Counted from the first letter of the stretch, positions 33,132 to 48,101 are shown. The stretch is 64,000 nucleotides of DNA from Amoebidium appalachense (GCA_963693365.1 CAVNZM010000016.1:5394001-5458000); one strand, 5' to 3'. Notes: generated by a model from the sequence alone, not told the origin. Numbers and translations are program-made.

Positions 33132-33736
33132 TGGAGTGTATGCGCATGTAATACTATGTGGAATACTAAAGAAAAGAAACGAAAAAAAAGAGGGGGGGGG
33201 GATGAAGGTGCACACGTGTGAAAATGCATGGCACACAGACAGACAGGTGTATACTAGGTTGTGTGAGTGCAAACCAATTATTATTATTATTATTATTATT
33301 TGTACGTACATACAGCTCCAGGCTGGCATAGTTTTCGTGGTATTCTTCATTTCATTTTCACGTGATTGTGTACAGTAGACTTTAGTTTCACCGTGATGCT
33401 ATCAATCGCTCTCATTCACGCAATTTTCGAGCATCAAATGTTCTCAAAGTTCTTTCTTTCACCACACCAGGTCCTTCATTCGTATACAATCAATAAAATA
33501 CGCCCTTCCATTATCCATGGCCTTGGTTTGAATGTACACAACCTTCGCCCATTGGGGGGGGGGAGGAAAAGAAGAAGAAAAAAAAGGGGGGGAAACCCAA
33601 TCCCATGAATACAAATTGACTCCTTTGCCAGTTAACCCCTCTGAATCTGATTCTGTTACCACATGTTCGTCAAACTTAGATTAGTAACACAATATTCTCA
33701 TGGGTACTACCCGGAATGTTTACGTCCAAAAATACG

Positions 33737-33912
33737 TCAATATTCCAGCCACTCCTTCATGTACACGCACGTCGTGGGGGAGATGGGGTTGCCATCGTAG
33801 CATAGCTCAAACACCTGCGTGTGAGGGGGGTGTGCATGTGAGTGTTGTATTCACACGTGTGTGTGATTGTGTGGGGCATGTTCTCCTTATACATCCTCTT
33901 TTACCGCTCTAA

Positions 33913-33981
<69 letters not shown>

Positions 33982-34086
33982 CCCGCGCATGCGTGTGTCC
34001 GTGTGCGCGTGTGCTGTTTTGTTTTTTTGTTTTTTGTTTTTTTTCCTATTTTTTTCTTTTCTTCTTGTCGTTTTCTTTTCTTTTTG

Positions 34087-34121
<35 letters not shown>

Positions 34122-34124
34122 GTT

Positions 34125-34160
<36 letters not shown>

Positions 34161-34865
34161 GGGGGGTTTGAATGCGGAACACGGCACGAAGTACGCATAC
34201 ACGACGAGAAGCATGGTGCAGGACACATGCAAAGGCAAACGGGGGGGGGGGGATGTATGCGTTAGAGGGTTGGAAATATGGCAGAGACAACAAAAAGCGA
34301 TAACAAAAACGCCACAAAAATAAGAAACCCAGAATCAAACAATTTAAGCATGCACGCAGAAGACACTTGAACAGAGCCCATCATAGGGGGGGAGGGGGGA
34401 GGTCATGTCAGCAATCCCGCCTACATACATGAAAACAGACTATTTTGAACGAGATGGGAAAAGATGAGCCAACATACAAAAACGGCATATGTCAGGGGAC
34501 GGACGGGAGGGGAGGGGGAGGGGGGGGGGGGGGGGGGGGGGATGCAGAGGTTAATCTGCACAAAAACGCTCTGTGCAATGTTCATAAAATATCTTAATAT
34601 GCAGGCAAGGTTCCTATTGTTCCCTCCCACCCTCCCTCTACTCCCTCTGTCTCTCCCCCCTTCTCTCCCCCCCTCCCCCCCCCCCCTCCCTCCCTCCCTC
34701 TCACACACTCACTCACACACACACACACGCTCCCTCCCTCCCTCTCCCTCTCTTCCCCCACCTCTTCCTTTACTTCCTTTTCTTCTTCCTACTACTCTCC
34801 TCTCTCACTTGCTCTCACACACTCTCTCTCTTTTTTGTGTGTCTGTGGGCTGGTTGGTCGGGTGT

Positions 34866-34911
<46 letters not shown>

Positions 34912-35932
34912 GTTGAATGTGTCATTGAAAAAATACACATACGCAATGGACAATAAATAACAGAGTGCAACCCACACATAACAAGTATGCATAATAAGCA
35001 GATTAATCCTCGGGGGGGGGGGGGAGGGGGGGGGGGGGGGGGGGAGGGGTTGAATGCGTCAAAAAGTACGAAGTACACAAGAACAAACGGATAACACGAT
35101 GCAGAATGCAAGCCATACATAAAGAGTATGCAGGGGGGGATATATACCGGACACACGCCGCAGGGAGTCTTTGTGAATCCATTTGATGGGGGGGTAGCAT
35201 CGGTGGCTCGGTAAAGGCTCGTGCCTGCACAGTGTCAAATTAGGAACGAAACCCCGGTGGCAATCGGCAGAGATGAAGGACAGAAAAAGCAGAGAAAAAG
35301 AAGCTTTGTTATTACGGGACAAATCTTTGTCCCTCTCTTCCTCCTTCTCTCCCTCTCTCCCTCCCTCCCTCCCTCCCTGCCTGCCTCCCTCCCTCCCTTT
35401 GCCCACAAGCAGTTCTGGACGTATTGAACCTGCATATAAATGGCCTCCACAAAGGCCAAGGACATTGGATGTGTGTGTATGTGTTTGTGTTTGGGGAGAA
35501 GATGGCAAGGGACGGGGGAGAGCAGGGAGGGGGGAGGGGGGGGGGGGAGGGGGAGGGAGGGGGGGAAGGGGGATATACCCAGGGGGATTGGTGCGCCGGT
35601 GGAGTCCCTAGTGGGGGTGATAGTGGTGCCCGAGGTAGCTAGCTCGACCTTACCGTCATAGACCAGTGTGTTGAGTAGACACTCCACATCCTCCTCTTGG
35701 AGCTGGTGTGCTAGCGTCAGTAGATTATACTATAATCTATTTCGTTGTGTTATATTTTTATGTTATGTTAAATGCTATAAGCCATAGTTTATAGCAATCA
35801 TATGCTAGTGTTCATTAATAAACTATCTCATGTTATTGACGGGAGGAGGAGGAGGAAACGGGTTGAAGAGGAAGGGGAGGGGGAAGAAGTGAGTGAGAGC
35901 GCAGGGGGGGAGGGGAGGGGGAGGGTGTGCGT

Positions 35933-35989
<57 letters not shown>

Positions 35990-36244
35990 ATACCGACACG
36001 TTACTGATTCCCGACCTGCTGATGTGTGTGTGGACCTCCCTTGCAGTCACATACGAGTTGCGCCATCGGTCGGTCGTGTGTCGGGCCTGCGCTTCCATAG
36101 CCTGAATGAATGTGCCAAGGAAAGCGGAGAGAAGCGTTAGAAGAAAGAACGGAAAGCTTGAAAGAAATAGGGAAAACTTCGAAATAAAAAAAAACTTTCT
36201 TTTCGAACGAATTTAGAAAGAATGAGTTTTCTTTCTTTTTCTTT

Positions 36245-36284
<40 letters not shown>

Positions 36285-36543
36285 CCTCAAGGAAGAAGGG
36301 CGGCGGCGAGCGGGGGGGCTGGGGGGGGGGATATTGGATGGGGAGATAGACAGCAACAAAGAGACAAGCCAGAGGGATGACAGAGACCCAACAACACCCA
36401 AAGAAATGCCGAGGCAAGCGTAACAAAGCCAATCAAAGACTGGGTTCGGGTTGTGATTATTTAACCTGCTATGTGTGGTTCTCAACTCCTTTAAGTATTT
36501 AGATGCAGCAATCCCCCCAAAAGAGAACATGAGGGGGCAGGGG

Positions 36544-36574
<31 letters not shown>

Positions 36575-39500
36575 TTTGAATGCAGAACACGGTACGAAGT
36601 ACACAAACACGATGAGAAGCATGGTGCAGGACACATGCAAAGGCAAACATTCAAGACGCAACATCAGCAACGCGCACAGTGTGCGTCATAAGCAGAGCCC
36701 TCTAATATCAGGACGATACGGCCATTTTAACAACACGAGGGCAACCGAACAGGGGGTCCTGGTGTGTGTGTGCGTGCATTTGCGCTTGCGCGCCGTGCGT
36801 GTGTGTTTGTTGTTGTTTTTGTCTGTTTTTTCCTTCTTTTTGCCCGGGGCGGGGGGGGGGGATACAATGGCCCCAACACGTACCCTAGCCCTGATAAAGG
36901 ACGTGCATGTCTCCAGCAGCACCTGCACAAAGTCCTCATCAAACTCACTCTCGCTGTACCACGCACCCCCAGTCAGCGACCTATCTGGCTCAAGCTCAAA
37001 CTTCATGTACAGCTTCTTCTTCGACGCCTGTACGTGTGTGTGTGTGTGTGTGTGTGTGTTGGAGGGCGGGGGGTTGGGGGAGGGAGGGGAGGGGGAGGGG
37101 GGGGGGGAGAGAGGATGAGGGGAGGGGAGGGGAGGAGGGAGGGGGGGAGAGGGGGGGGGGGGGGGGGGGAGGGGGGGAGGGGGAGAGGGAAGAGGGTGTG
37201 TGTGTGTGTGGAGGTGGAGGGGGGGGGGGGGGGGGGAGTGTGTTGTGCGTGTGTGTGTGTGTGTATGTGCGTGTGTGTATTGGCGGCAAATATGTGTGGG
37301 GGGAGGGAGAGGGGAAGGAGGGGTTAGCATGTGTTGCAGAATACAAAATACACATTCACAACGACACAAAGCAATGCAGATTGCAAAACACACGTATCCT
37401 GGGGTAGTGAGGGGCGGGAGGTTGAGTGGAATGGTGGGTGGGTGGGTGGGCATATGGGAGGTGAGAGTGTGAGGGGAATTTATGGGGGTGCACGTGCCTG
37501 CGCTAAAAGGGAGGGGAGGGGGAGGGGGGAGGGGGGAGGGGGGAGATGGCTGTAGTAGGAAATAGAAGGTGACAAGTGTGTCTATTGCACTGCGCGCCTC
37601 CCTCGAGCTCCTAAAATAACATATGAAACACGCAGCACATTATAGCCCTTTCCTGGTTGAGAGATGGGCAAAAGTGTTTAAACACTTCCATCACATACCC
37701 CCCCCTCCCCCCCCCCCCTCCCCGTTTGGTCGGATCTATCTAACATGTATTCGTGCATGATGGTGAGGGGGGAGGATCACGCACTGAATCACAAATGAAA
37801 AACATTTCGTATCAATTTCCGAAGTATACACTGTCACAGAACACGATGGGTTCCTTTTTAGTCATTAATCAATATTAGAATATACCTACGGATTGGACAC
37901 AAAGAACAAGACACACTATTTGAGTTATTTGTAACACATTTGTGCCTAAAATGTATGTGTGTGCCTGCAATGTGTCTGGTTATGTGCGTGTGTCTGTGCA
38001 GGGGGAGGATGGGGGGGAGGGGCGGGGGGAAAGGGGATGAGGGGGGGAGGGGGAGGGTGGAGGAGGGGAGGGGGGGGGGGGGGGGGGGGGGTTTGAATGC
38101 GTCAAAAAGTACGAAGTACACAAGAACAAACGGATAACACGATGCAGAATGCAAGCCATACATAAAGAGTATGCATAATAAGCAGAGCCCATCCTCAGGG
38201 GGGGCCCACGTCATCCACAGTACCCGAGTTTCGACCTATTCCCCTCGTTAACGAAACCCAACTCAGATACTGTTTCACTTGAACATGAGTAGGTCACCCG
38301 TCGGGGGGGGGGGGGGGAGTAACATACCACCACTGACTTGACTGCCTTGACGATTTGCCTATTTTCCAAATTCTGTTGGGGAACAGATAACGTGTCAGTA
38401 CGGCATGTAACACCAGGACACATAACGTGGGAAAAAGGGTGTGAGGGGCCGGGAGGGACGGGAGTTGATGGTGGTGGTGAGGAGAGGGGTAAATACGGGG
38501 TGGTTTTGTGGGGCACGCAGGGGGGAGGGGAAGGGGGGAGGGGAGGGGGGGGGGGAGCGGATTTGAATACGCCATAAAGTACGACGTACACATTCACAAA
38601 GGACAACACAATGCAGAGTGCAAGCCAAACATTTTAAGTATGCATAGCAAGCAGAGCCCATACCCAGGGGAGGGCCACGTCATCCACAGTACCCACGAGT
38701 GGCTGGGGGAGAGGGGGTGGGGGGGGGGGTTGGGGGGAGGGGAGGGAGGCTTGACAAAACAAGAACATTGCCCAGAAACACCCAAAAATGCGGGCGGCAG
38801 ACACCTAGATACAGCCCATTGGTGGGAGGTGTGTGTGTGTGCGGCTGGTGTGTGTTTGTGTGTGTGTGTGTGTGTGTGTTTGTGCATGTGTGTGTGTGTG
38901 GGGGGGGGGGGGGGGGGGCGCTTGCGGTCTTTGTGTGCCTTTGTTGTGTGTGTTTGCGTGTGTGCTGTGTGCGTGGTGTGTGTGTGTGTGCGACTGTGTG
39001 TGTGTTGTGTGTGTGCGTGCGTGTGTGTGTGTGTGTGTGTTGGTGGTGAGGGGGAGTGACTTCTGCTTGCCGGTGTGTGGGAGTTTTTCCAACCATTTCG
39101 GAAACTCACCTTTAGAATTTTGTTCATTTGTGTCTGCTGTAGGTTGGCCTTATATCGTAGATCCCTTGTCCAGATGCCTGTGTCCCAAAAAAAAAGAAAA
39201 AAAAAAAAGGGGGGGGGGGGGGCGGGGGAGGGGGGAGAGGTGGGGCAAGGTCAATAAGACCTGCAATTTCTTTGCTTTGCGCGCGCAATCACGCACACAC
39301 GCATGCACACACACCTGAATGGTTGTTGCTAGCGGGTATCCAGCGTGATGTGTAAATGTGTGTCTATTTGCAGCATTGCTGCTGTGTTTGAGTGGGTGTG
39401 CGTGTTTGTGAGTGTGTGCGTGTGTGCAGGTGCATGTGCGTGTTTTAAGTGTGTGTGTGTGTGTGCCTGTGTGCGTGTGTGCGTTCGTGTGTTCGGGTGT

Positions 39501-41713
39501 GCGTCTGTTGGTGTGTGTATGTGTGCGTGCGTGCACTTGCCCATGTGTGTGTGCGATATGCAAGCAGGATTGGGGGAGTGAATCAGTTGGGTGTGCACTT
39601 GGTTTTGACATAAGCATATGTGCTTGCGGGTGTGTGTGCTCAGTGTGAATGCACACAGCATACATGCATCGACGTATAGTGAGGTTTACCCACCCATGTT
39701 TCCAGCCTCGTCAATAAACTGATACACCAGTCTCTCTTCCTTGCTGAGCCCTTGAATTCTGCATCCAAAAAAACCCGAGTTAGCCCTGGTTGCTTCAATA
39801 ATGTGTGTGCCTGTTAACTCCGAACACTAAACATTTATGGTGCCGGAGCAATAGGATCTAATGAGGAGAAAACAACCGCAGAGAAAAATTTCCAAGAAAC
39901 CGAAATTTCGGGTTATATCGTTAGTTTGTTACCCAGACATATCCGATTTCCCACTTGAAATTCCAACACAACACAGACGCCGCTACAGACATAGGAATGC
40001 ACGTTAACCTACACGTGATTAAAACAGACACCGCATGCAGTGAGAGACTAACAGCTAGGCCAGAGCCGAGGGAGGAAGGGGGAGGGTTTTTTTTTTGGTT
40101 TTTTTTTTTTGTTTTTTTTTTTGTTTTGTTTTTTTTTTTTTGTGGGGGGGGGGGGGGGGGGGGGGTTGAATGCGGAACACGGTACGAAGTACGCATACAC
40201 GATGAGAAGCATGGTGCAGGACACATGCAAAGGCAAACATTCAAGTATGCAACATCAGCCATGCGCACAGTATGCGTCATAAGCAGAGCCCATCCTCAGG
40301 GAGGGCCCAAGTCATCAATTGCGTCTGAGTTTCAACCCCTTAGCGGGGTATATACGACTCTCCAACTCAGACAGCAGCATCAACTAAACTTGGGAGGGTC
40401 AACCCGTCTTGATCAAAGACGAGCAGGGTTGCTTATGCAAGCAAGGTGAGCAAAACGGTGAAGATGTGTGTGCAAACTAATGCAGTGCAGCGAAAATGTG
40501 TATGTGCTTACAGATGCACGACACAGAGCAACCATGCCCTGTTGCATGGAAGTAAAGCGGGGTAGTGATATGCCACACATTACGAAGTACTAAATTTACA
40601 GGAAACAGACAATGCAGACGTGCATGACCACACAAGGAGTTTGGAGCATAAGCAAAACTATCCTCGGGGGCAGTTCAGACCTCTGAAACCTGTCCCCCCC
40701 CACCCCCCTCCTCCCCTCCAAACACACACACATACCCTTCCATTTTTGTGGTTGTGTGTGTGTTGTGTGGTACTTGTCAGCATGCCGAAAAAGGTGTGTG
40801 TGCGGAAGGGGAGAGGGGGAGGGGGGAGGGGGGAGGGGGGGGGAGGGGGGGAGGGGGGGGGGGGGGTAGAATGTGTGCAGTGTGTGACACAAGCAGAACC
40901 TATCCTCAGTTTGGGGGAGGAGGGGGAGCAAACGAAAAGAGGGGAGACGACTGGACGAAAAGTAACAGTCAAGTGAGAAGATGTAAATGGCATAGGAATG
41001 TGTGCAAGGGGAGCAGAAGGACAGAAGGGGGGGAGAAGGGACGGAGAGGGGGAGGGAGGGAGAGGGGACCCCCGGGGGGAGGGGGGGGGGGGGGGGGAAG
41101 GAAGGGCGAGGGGAGAGTTGTGAGGGAGGGGTAGAGAATATGTTACAGAGTACGAAGCACCCATTCAGGATGAATGACGCAAAGACCCGGGAGTCGGGGT
41201 GGGCGTGGGTGTGTGTGTGTGGTGGTGGTGGTGAAGGGGGGGGGGGGGGGGGGGGGGGGGAGTATATTACGGATCTGGGGCCGTAGTTGCATGGAAGACC
41301 AACGAGCCATTTTTTTCCATACGCAGTTGCACCTTACCCTGTATGTGTGTGTGTGGGGGGGGGGGGGGGGGGGGAAGGGGGGTTAGAACACGTTACAGAG
41401 TACGAAATACACATGGGCGGGTGGAGGGGAGGTGTGTGGGTGGGTGGGTGGGGGGGGGTTGTTGGAGGGACACACGCACATAAACACACATGAGCTGAGT
41501 ATATTGTAAAAGCCCTTCACATGAGCTGAGTATATTGTAAAAGCCCTTCACATGAGCTGAGTATATTGTAAAAGACCTTAGGTTGAGGCCGACCTTCACA
41601 GGTGACTGTATAGGTGTTGCCCTTGCGCTGAGTAATACCACTCAACCCTGAAAAAAGATTGAAGGCTAAATTGAGAGTGGGAGTATAATTGCTTTAAATC
41701 AATGGAAAGGGAT

Positions 41714-41747
<34 letters not shown>

Positions 41748-44683
41748 GAATACAAATCCAACGGTTGACCTGTGTTCCCCCCCCCCCCCCCCCCCCCTTC
41801 CCCCTCAAAAGATTCTTGTAAAACACGAGTACACACCGACACGCACAGCTACAAGCGGCAACGAGCCTCCTTAGTCAATCAAATTACTAAAACTACATCT
41901 GTGCATGCTGTGAAAGAAGGGAAGAGAAGGGGGGGAGGGGGAGGGGGGGGGGGGGGGGGGACTACTCTCATTAGAATTGATGTTTGACGAATCCTGAATA
42001 TGCAACATGCGACCCCGCTAATCACAGTACCATCACGGAGATTTACAGATAAAATGGGATACACACTATATGCCGAATCAGCAAAATTTAAGCTATAAAA
42101 AAACTTCAAAAACCTAATGTTCAAATTATCCAATCGGTGTGGTGCACACCTTATCCACTAGTGCCTGTAGCGCTGTCATGCGCTCCTGCTGTGTTGTGTC
42201 TGGAAGCTGAATCCCAAGCTCTGTTTGCTTCACCCCCTGCAAAAGCGAAAAAGGAAGGGAAAAAAGGAGAAAAAACAAAAATTGGTGTTAGTCATCGGTA
42301 CAAGAAGAGATAGCTGATTACGGTTTGAAAGTAAATTTAGTGCAGCAAACATATCTTCAATAAATTAAGTGAGCTTTTGCATAGAAACAGAGAGAGGCAA
42401 AAGGTTAACGCCCCTTTGTTCAAAGAACATATTCCAGCAGCCATCAAACGGTGTGTCGGACCTTATAGCTAATCAACCCTTTTCTTCAAAAAAAAAAAAA
42501 AAAAAAAAAACACCTTTCGGGCTTGAGACGGAAGCGAATCTGAACCCCCCCCTCCCCCCTTCCCCTTTACTTTCCCTCCCTTACTCCCTGCCCCCCTCTT
42601 CCTTATGCTCTCCCTCCTCTCTCCCTCCCTCTCTCCCTCCCTTCCTCCCTCCCTCCCTCCCTCCCTCCCTTCCTCCCTCCCCCCCCTCCCCCTCCCCCCC
42701 TCCCCCCCCCCTCCCCCTCCCCCTCCCTCTCTCCCTCTCCTTCTCCCTCTCTCTCTCTCCCCCTCCCCCTCCCTCTCCCTCTCCCTCTCCCTCTCTCTCT
42801 CTCCCTCTCCCTCTCTCTCTCTCTCCCCCCCCCCCCCTCTCTCTCTCTCTCTCCCCTCTCTCTCTCTCCCTCCCTCAATCCATCCATCCCTCCCTCCCTC
42901 CCTCCCTCCCTTCCTCTCCCTCTCTCCCTCCCACTCTCTGTGTGTGTGTGTGTATGTGTCTCCCTTTCTCCCTCCCTCTTTCTGCCCCCCCCCCCCCCCC
43001 CCCCCCCCGTCTCTTTTCCCTTCCCCGCCGTCCCCTCCCCCTCTCCCCCTCCCCATTCTCCTCCTCCCCTCTCCCCCCCCCCCTAACCCTTCCCTCCCTC
43101 TTCCTTACCTGCACTACATCACTCACGCTCTCTCTCTCCTTCAACACCCCCTCCTTCCCTCTCTCCCTCCCTTCAACCCCCCTCCCTCCCTCTCCCTCCC
43201 TCCCTCCCTCCCTTTCTCCCTCCCTCTCTCTCTCTCTCTTACTGCCCCCCTCCCCTTCCTAACCTTTCCCACGACTTCTTTCTTCTGCCCTTGCCCTTTC
43301 TCTTCCTTCCACCTTCCCTTCTCATCCCAAACACCACCCCCGCCCCCATACTTCATCTCCTCCACCACCCCCCCCCCTCTCCCTCCCCGCCAACTGCCCC
43401 TCATAAAGCAATAAAAGGAACAGCGTAAGGGGTGGTGGAAGCAAAGGGATGCCGGAAGGGGGAAGGGGGGGTAAGAGGGGGGGGGGGGGGGGGGGGGGTT
43501 GAATGCGGAACACAGTACGAAGTACGCATACACGATGAGAAGCATGGTGCAGGACACATGCAAAGGCAAACATTCAAGTATGCAACATCAGCCATGTGCA
43601 CAGTATGCGTCATAAGCAGAGCCCATCCTCAGGGAGGGCCCAAGTCATCAATTGCGTCTGAGTTTCGACCCCTTAGCCCGCGTATATACGACGCTCCAAC
43701 TCAGACAGCAGCATCAACTGAACTTGGGAGGGTCAACCCGTCTTGATCAAAGACGAGCAGGGTTGCTTATGCAAGCAAGGTGAGCAAAACGGTGAAGATG
43801 TGTGTGCAAACTAATGCAGTGCAGCGAAAAACGCGCATGTGCTTACAGATGCACGACACAGAGCAACCATGCCCGGTTGCATGGAAGTAAGGGGGGGGGG
43901 GGGGGGGGGGGGGGGGGGAGCGGGGCGGGGGGGGGAGGGTAAGGAGGCAAGGATGGCAAGAACAATTGGAAAGAAGACGAGGGAGGAGGTGAAGAAGGGG
44001 GAGGGATGGGGGGGACGAGAGTGATGACAAAAGAAAGTGACAGGTGGAAAAGGGGGGAGGGAAGGAGAGGGGGGGAGGGGGGGAGAGGGGAGAGGGGGGG
44101 AGAGGGGGGGGGGGGGGGGGAGGGGGGTGAGGGGGGGGGGAAGGGGGGGGGGGGGGGGGGGGAGAGAGAGAGAGAGAAAGGGGGAGAGAGGGGGAGAGAG
44201 AGAGGGGGGGGGGGGGGGAGAGGGGGGAGGGGGGGAGGGGGGGGAAGGGGAGAGAGAGAGAGAGAGAGAGAAAGAGAAAGGGAGAGAGAGAGGGAGAGGG
44301 AGAGAGAGAGAGAGAGAGGGAGAGGGGAAGAGAGAGAGAGAGAGTGAGACAAGAGAGAGAGAGAGAGAAACCAGAAGGCATAGCAGGGCTGAGAGAAACA
44401 CTTGAACAGGATTTGTCGGTGATGGCAGGTGAGCGTGAGTGTGTGCAAATAACACACGCGCTAGCGGGAAAATGTAATTGCTGCATACAGCTGCCGGGGC
44501 GAAAAAGAAAGGATTCAAGTGAGCGAGCACACAGGGTGGTGGCAAAGGGGGGACGTGGTACACGCTGTAAAACAAGCAAAGGTTAAAAGGTTTGTGTTTT
44601 GGATTTGTACATGGGCATAGAGGAAACTTCACCTCCTGGGAGGACTTCAGCAAAGCGTATATCTGCTCTTCAAGGTCCCCCAT
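33737..44683 (-). CDS. POLR3F: RNA polymerase III subunit RPC6 (RPC34/POLR3F), 11 exons, complete
   Basis: Exons with matching phases: 44633-44683, 42150-42236, 41271-41338, 39694-39758, 39110-39177, 38328-38372, 36884-37027, 35994-36101, 35579-35702, 35148-35224, 33737-33814. This gives 304 codons plus TGA (human 316). Clear matches include KEERLVYQFIDEAGNMGIW, RDLRYKANLQQTQMNKILK, NLENRQIVKAVKSV, SKKKLYMKFELEPDRSLTGG, AWYSESEFDEDFV, LLNTLVYDGKVEL, PPSNGFTKTPCGVCPVF and the C-terminal ISPTTCVYMKEWLEY. The first two-thirds is the tandem winged-helix region. The C-terminal cysteines (CGVC, ELC, TTC) match those that hold the iron-sulphur or zinc site described for this subunit. The protein works in the RPC3/6/7 (RPC62-RPC39-RPC32) subcomplex that opens Pol III promoters with TFIIIB. 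The 11 kb gene is more than 90% intron. Confidence 0.95.
33916..34180. repeat. (GT)n, T-rich and G runs downstream of POLR3F exon 10
   Basis: Adjacent GT (33916-33972), T-rich (about 34017-34121) and G (about 34126-34160) blocks lie in POLR3F intron 10. They are followed directly by a dispersed-repeat copy at 34166. Confidence 0.9.
34166..34243 (-). repeat. dispersed repeat, subfamily B (truncated)
   Basis: It reads ttgaatgcggaacacggcac and continues to aggacacatgcaaaggcaaa. It is preceded by a G run and followed by another G run, after which subfamily C begins at 34253. Confidence 0.8.
34253..34388 (-). repeat. dispersed repeat, subfamily C, copy 2
   Basis: Matches 30026-30160 almost throughout (tatgcgttagagggttggaa ... 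acacttgaacagagcccatc), with G runs on both sides. Confidence 0.8.
34911..35132 (-). repeat. dispersed repeat, subfamily A, two tandem copies
   Basis: A diverged copy (34911-35012) and a truncated but well-conserved copy (35050-35132, ttgaatgcgtcaaaaagtac...) are separated by a G run. The second ends 16 nt before the edge of POLR3F exon 10. Confidence 0.85.
36574..36706 (-). repeat. dispersed repeat, subfamily B
   Basis: Begins ttgaatgcagaacacggtac after a G run (about 36549-36573) and ends cataagcagagcc. It lies in POLR3F intron 7. Confidence 0.85.
37325..37400 (-). repeat. dispersed repeat, subfamily D, in POLR3F intron 6
   Basis: gcatgtgttgcagaatacaa ... caatgcagattgcaaaacac follows a G-rich tract. 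Related sequence occurs at 38561-38700 (gaatacgccataaagtacga...) and 40566-40670, all sharing an 'acgaagta / gcataagcaga' core. Confidence 0.6.
38092..38302 (-). repeat. dispersed repeat, subfamily A, full copy
   Basis: It starts tttgaatgcgtcaaaaagta after a G run and ends gtaggtcacccgtc before another G run. Read base by base, it is identical over about 210 bp to the reverse complement of 54366-54578. It lies in POLR3F intron 6. Confidence 0.9.
38561..38821 (-). repeat. two further dispersed-repeat copies in POLR3F intron 5
   Basis: 38561-38700 (ttgaatacgccataaagtac ... catacccaggggagggccac, then gtcatccacagtaccca) is a diverged A/D copy. 38749-38821 (gcttgacaaaacaagaacat ... gatacagcccattgg) resembles subfamily C. 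G runs separate them. Confidence 0.7.
40166..40560 (-). repeat. dispersed repeat, subfamily B long copy 1
   Basis: About 395 bp beginning ttgaatgcggaacacggtac, preceded by T and G runs, ending near ccctgttgcatggaagtaa. A near-identical copy lies at 43499-43890. The shared core 'agcagagcccatcctcaggg' also occurs in subfamily A. Confidence 0.9.
41489..41581. repeat. 31-bp tandem repeat, 3 copies
   Basis: The unit begins catgagctgagtatattgta and ends aaagcccttca (31 bp). Copies are at 41489, 41520 and 41551, with one or two changes at the end of the third. It lies in POLR3F intron 2. Confidence 0.9.
42590..43330. repeat. 740-nt CT-rich (pyrimidine) block
   Basis: The plus strand is almost pure C/T with CCCT, CT and C runs and a short GT run at about 42938-42956. 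It lies in POLR3F intron 1. The Ser-Leu-Pro frames over it are artefacts. Confidence 0.9.
43499..43890 (-). repeat. dispersed repeat, subfamily B long copy 2
   Basis: Differs from 40166-40560 at only a few positions (for example gcccgcgtata versus gcggggtata, and cccggttgc versus ccctgttgc). G runs lie on both sides. It sits in POLR3F intron 1, between a 740-nt CT-rich block and a 330-nt GA-rich block. Confidence 0.9.
43895..44375. repeat. GA-rich (purine) block
   Basis: G runs, GGGGA and GA repeats lie in the same POLR3F intron as the CT-rich block at 42590-43330, complementary to it. Confidence 0.9.
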
Positions 44684-45172
44684 GGTCGCTTGGTGTTGAG
44701 GTGCTACAAATTATTAATAATAGTTTGTAACGGAGATAAATGCGATTTGTTTGTGGTTCAATGAGAAATGAACAACTTTTCTCTGTGGTGCTAGGGCTGT
44801 GGAAAGCAATTAAACGAAAAACGACCTCCTATTGCTCCATTATCCCTTATGCTAATGCTAGTCCCTTCTGTATATATATAATATAGAACAAACTCAGGCA
44901 GACATACAATTGTACAGAGGCATGCACGTGCATACAGAAATGATCAAAGCTCGAACAATAGTCTAAATGTAAAAGACTCCAGAGCAGCTTCGAAAGTCAA
45001 TTGAGCCATATGATCGACCTCGTTGATGACGTCATTGCTTTCGACTATCCAAGGGGCCGAGTTTGAGAACCCAAAAATTTTGAACATGGCCACACCACGG
45101 CCCTCTGATTCCACCACACACGTAAAATAGTTCACGTGCAGACTTTTGGATAACTTTATTGCATCATAATAG

Positions 45173-47401
<2,229 letters not shown>

Positions 47402-47405
<4 letters not shown>

Positions 47406-48101
47406 GATGGTTGCTCGGCCATGGTGGCCCTTTCAGCGGGAGTAAAAGCGTTGAGCTTGGTGACTGTGTTCTCAGCCATGCCAATAACCATATTCAGCTG
47501 ACTGCGGAGGCTTCCCAGCTCGGTCTCCGGATCTCTGTGCGCAACCTTTGAGTTAGTTGCCTGGGTGCACAAATGTATGTGTTCTCATTGACAACCCAAC
47601 TCTTGGAGGTCGAATCATGATATATAAAAGCATGCGTAGCCGGATTATACCATGGGTTCTGTATTAGCTTAATACTGACTCATAATATCACAGATAGGGA
47701 GGAAACTAGCACGGTATTATGATTAGTGAGGCTAATATGTTAAGTATCATACGGTATAAGGCATCAGAATCCGGCCACAAGAGGCATTGCGCACTACAGT
47801 AGGCCCTAGAGACGCGCAGTCGAAATGCTGGGCCAGATAAAGTTAGTTATTATATCGAAGGGGACCTGTGGGGCCGGAGGGGAGGGGGGAGGGAGGGGGG
47901 AGAGAGGGGAGGGAGGGGGGGAGGGGGGGGGGGGGAAGACTTGCAGGCGCTGGCGCTTCATTGAATTGTTTGCGAGCTCGGGGGCGCATGCGCAGGGTGG
48001 GGAAGGAAGGGGGGGGCTCGAGGGAGGGAGGGGGAGGGGAAGGGGGGAGGAGGGGAGGGGGGCACCACATACATATCCTCATAATGGTTCGTGTCAGACA
48101 T
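47402..48101 (-). CDS. hypothetical small protein, partial model, frame ends at ATGA overlap
   Basis: Exon 47402-47560 follows a CACCCAG acceptor and encodes 52 residues (ETELGSLRSQLNMVIGMAEN, then TVTKLNAFTPAERATMAEQPS) ending TGA. A likely first exon, 48073-48101 (MSDTNHYEDM), ends at GTATGTG followed by C-rich sequence. It ends in phase 2, while the later exon starts in phase 0, so an unseen small exon or a different junction is needed. The intervening 47936-48000 was examined and gave no clean exon. No family recognised. Confidence 0.4.

Noticed and set aside
41590-41660. Candidate POLR3F exon 3 (SGITQRKGNTYTVT) after a TTTTTTCAG acceptor
   Set aside because: Phase does not fit exon 2, while 41271-41338 fits both phases and matches the family sequence.
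42369-43414. 297-aa and 269-aa Ser/Pro/Leu frames
   Set aside because: They lie in a CT-rich block inside POLR3F intron 1; composition is wholly that of the repeat.
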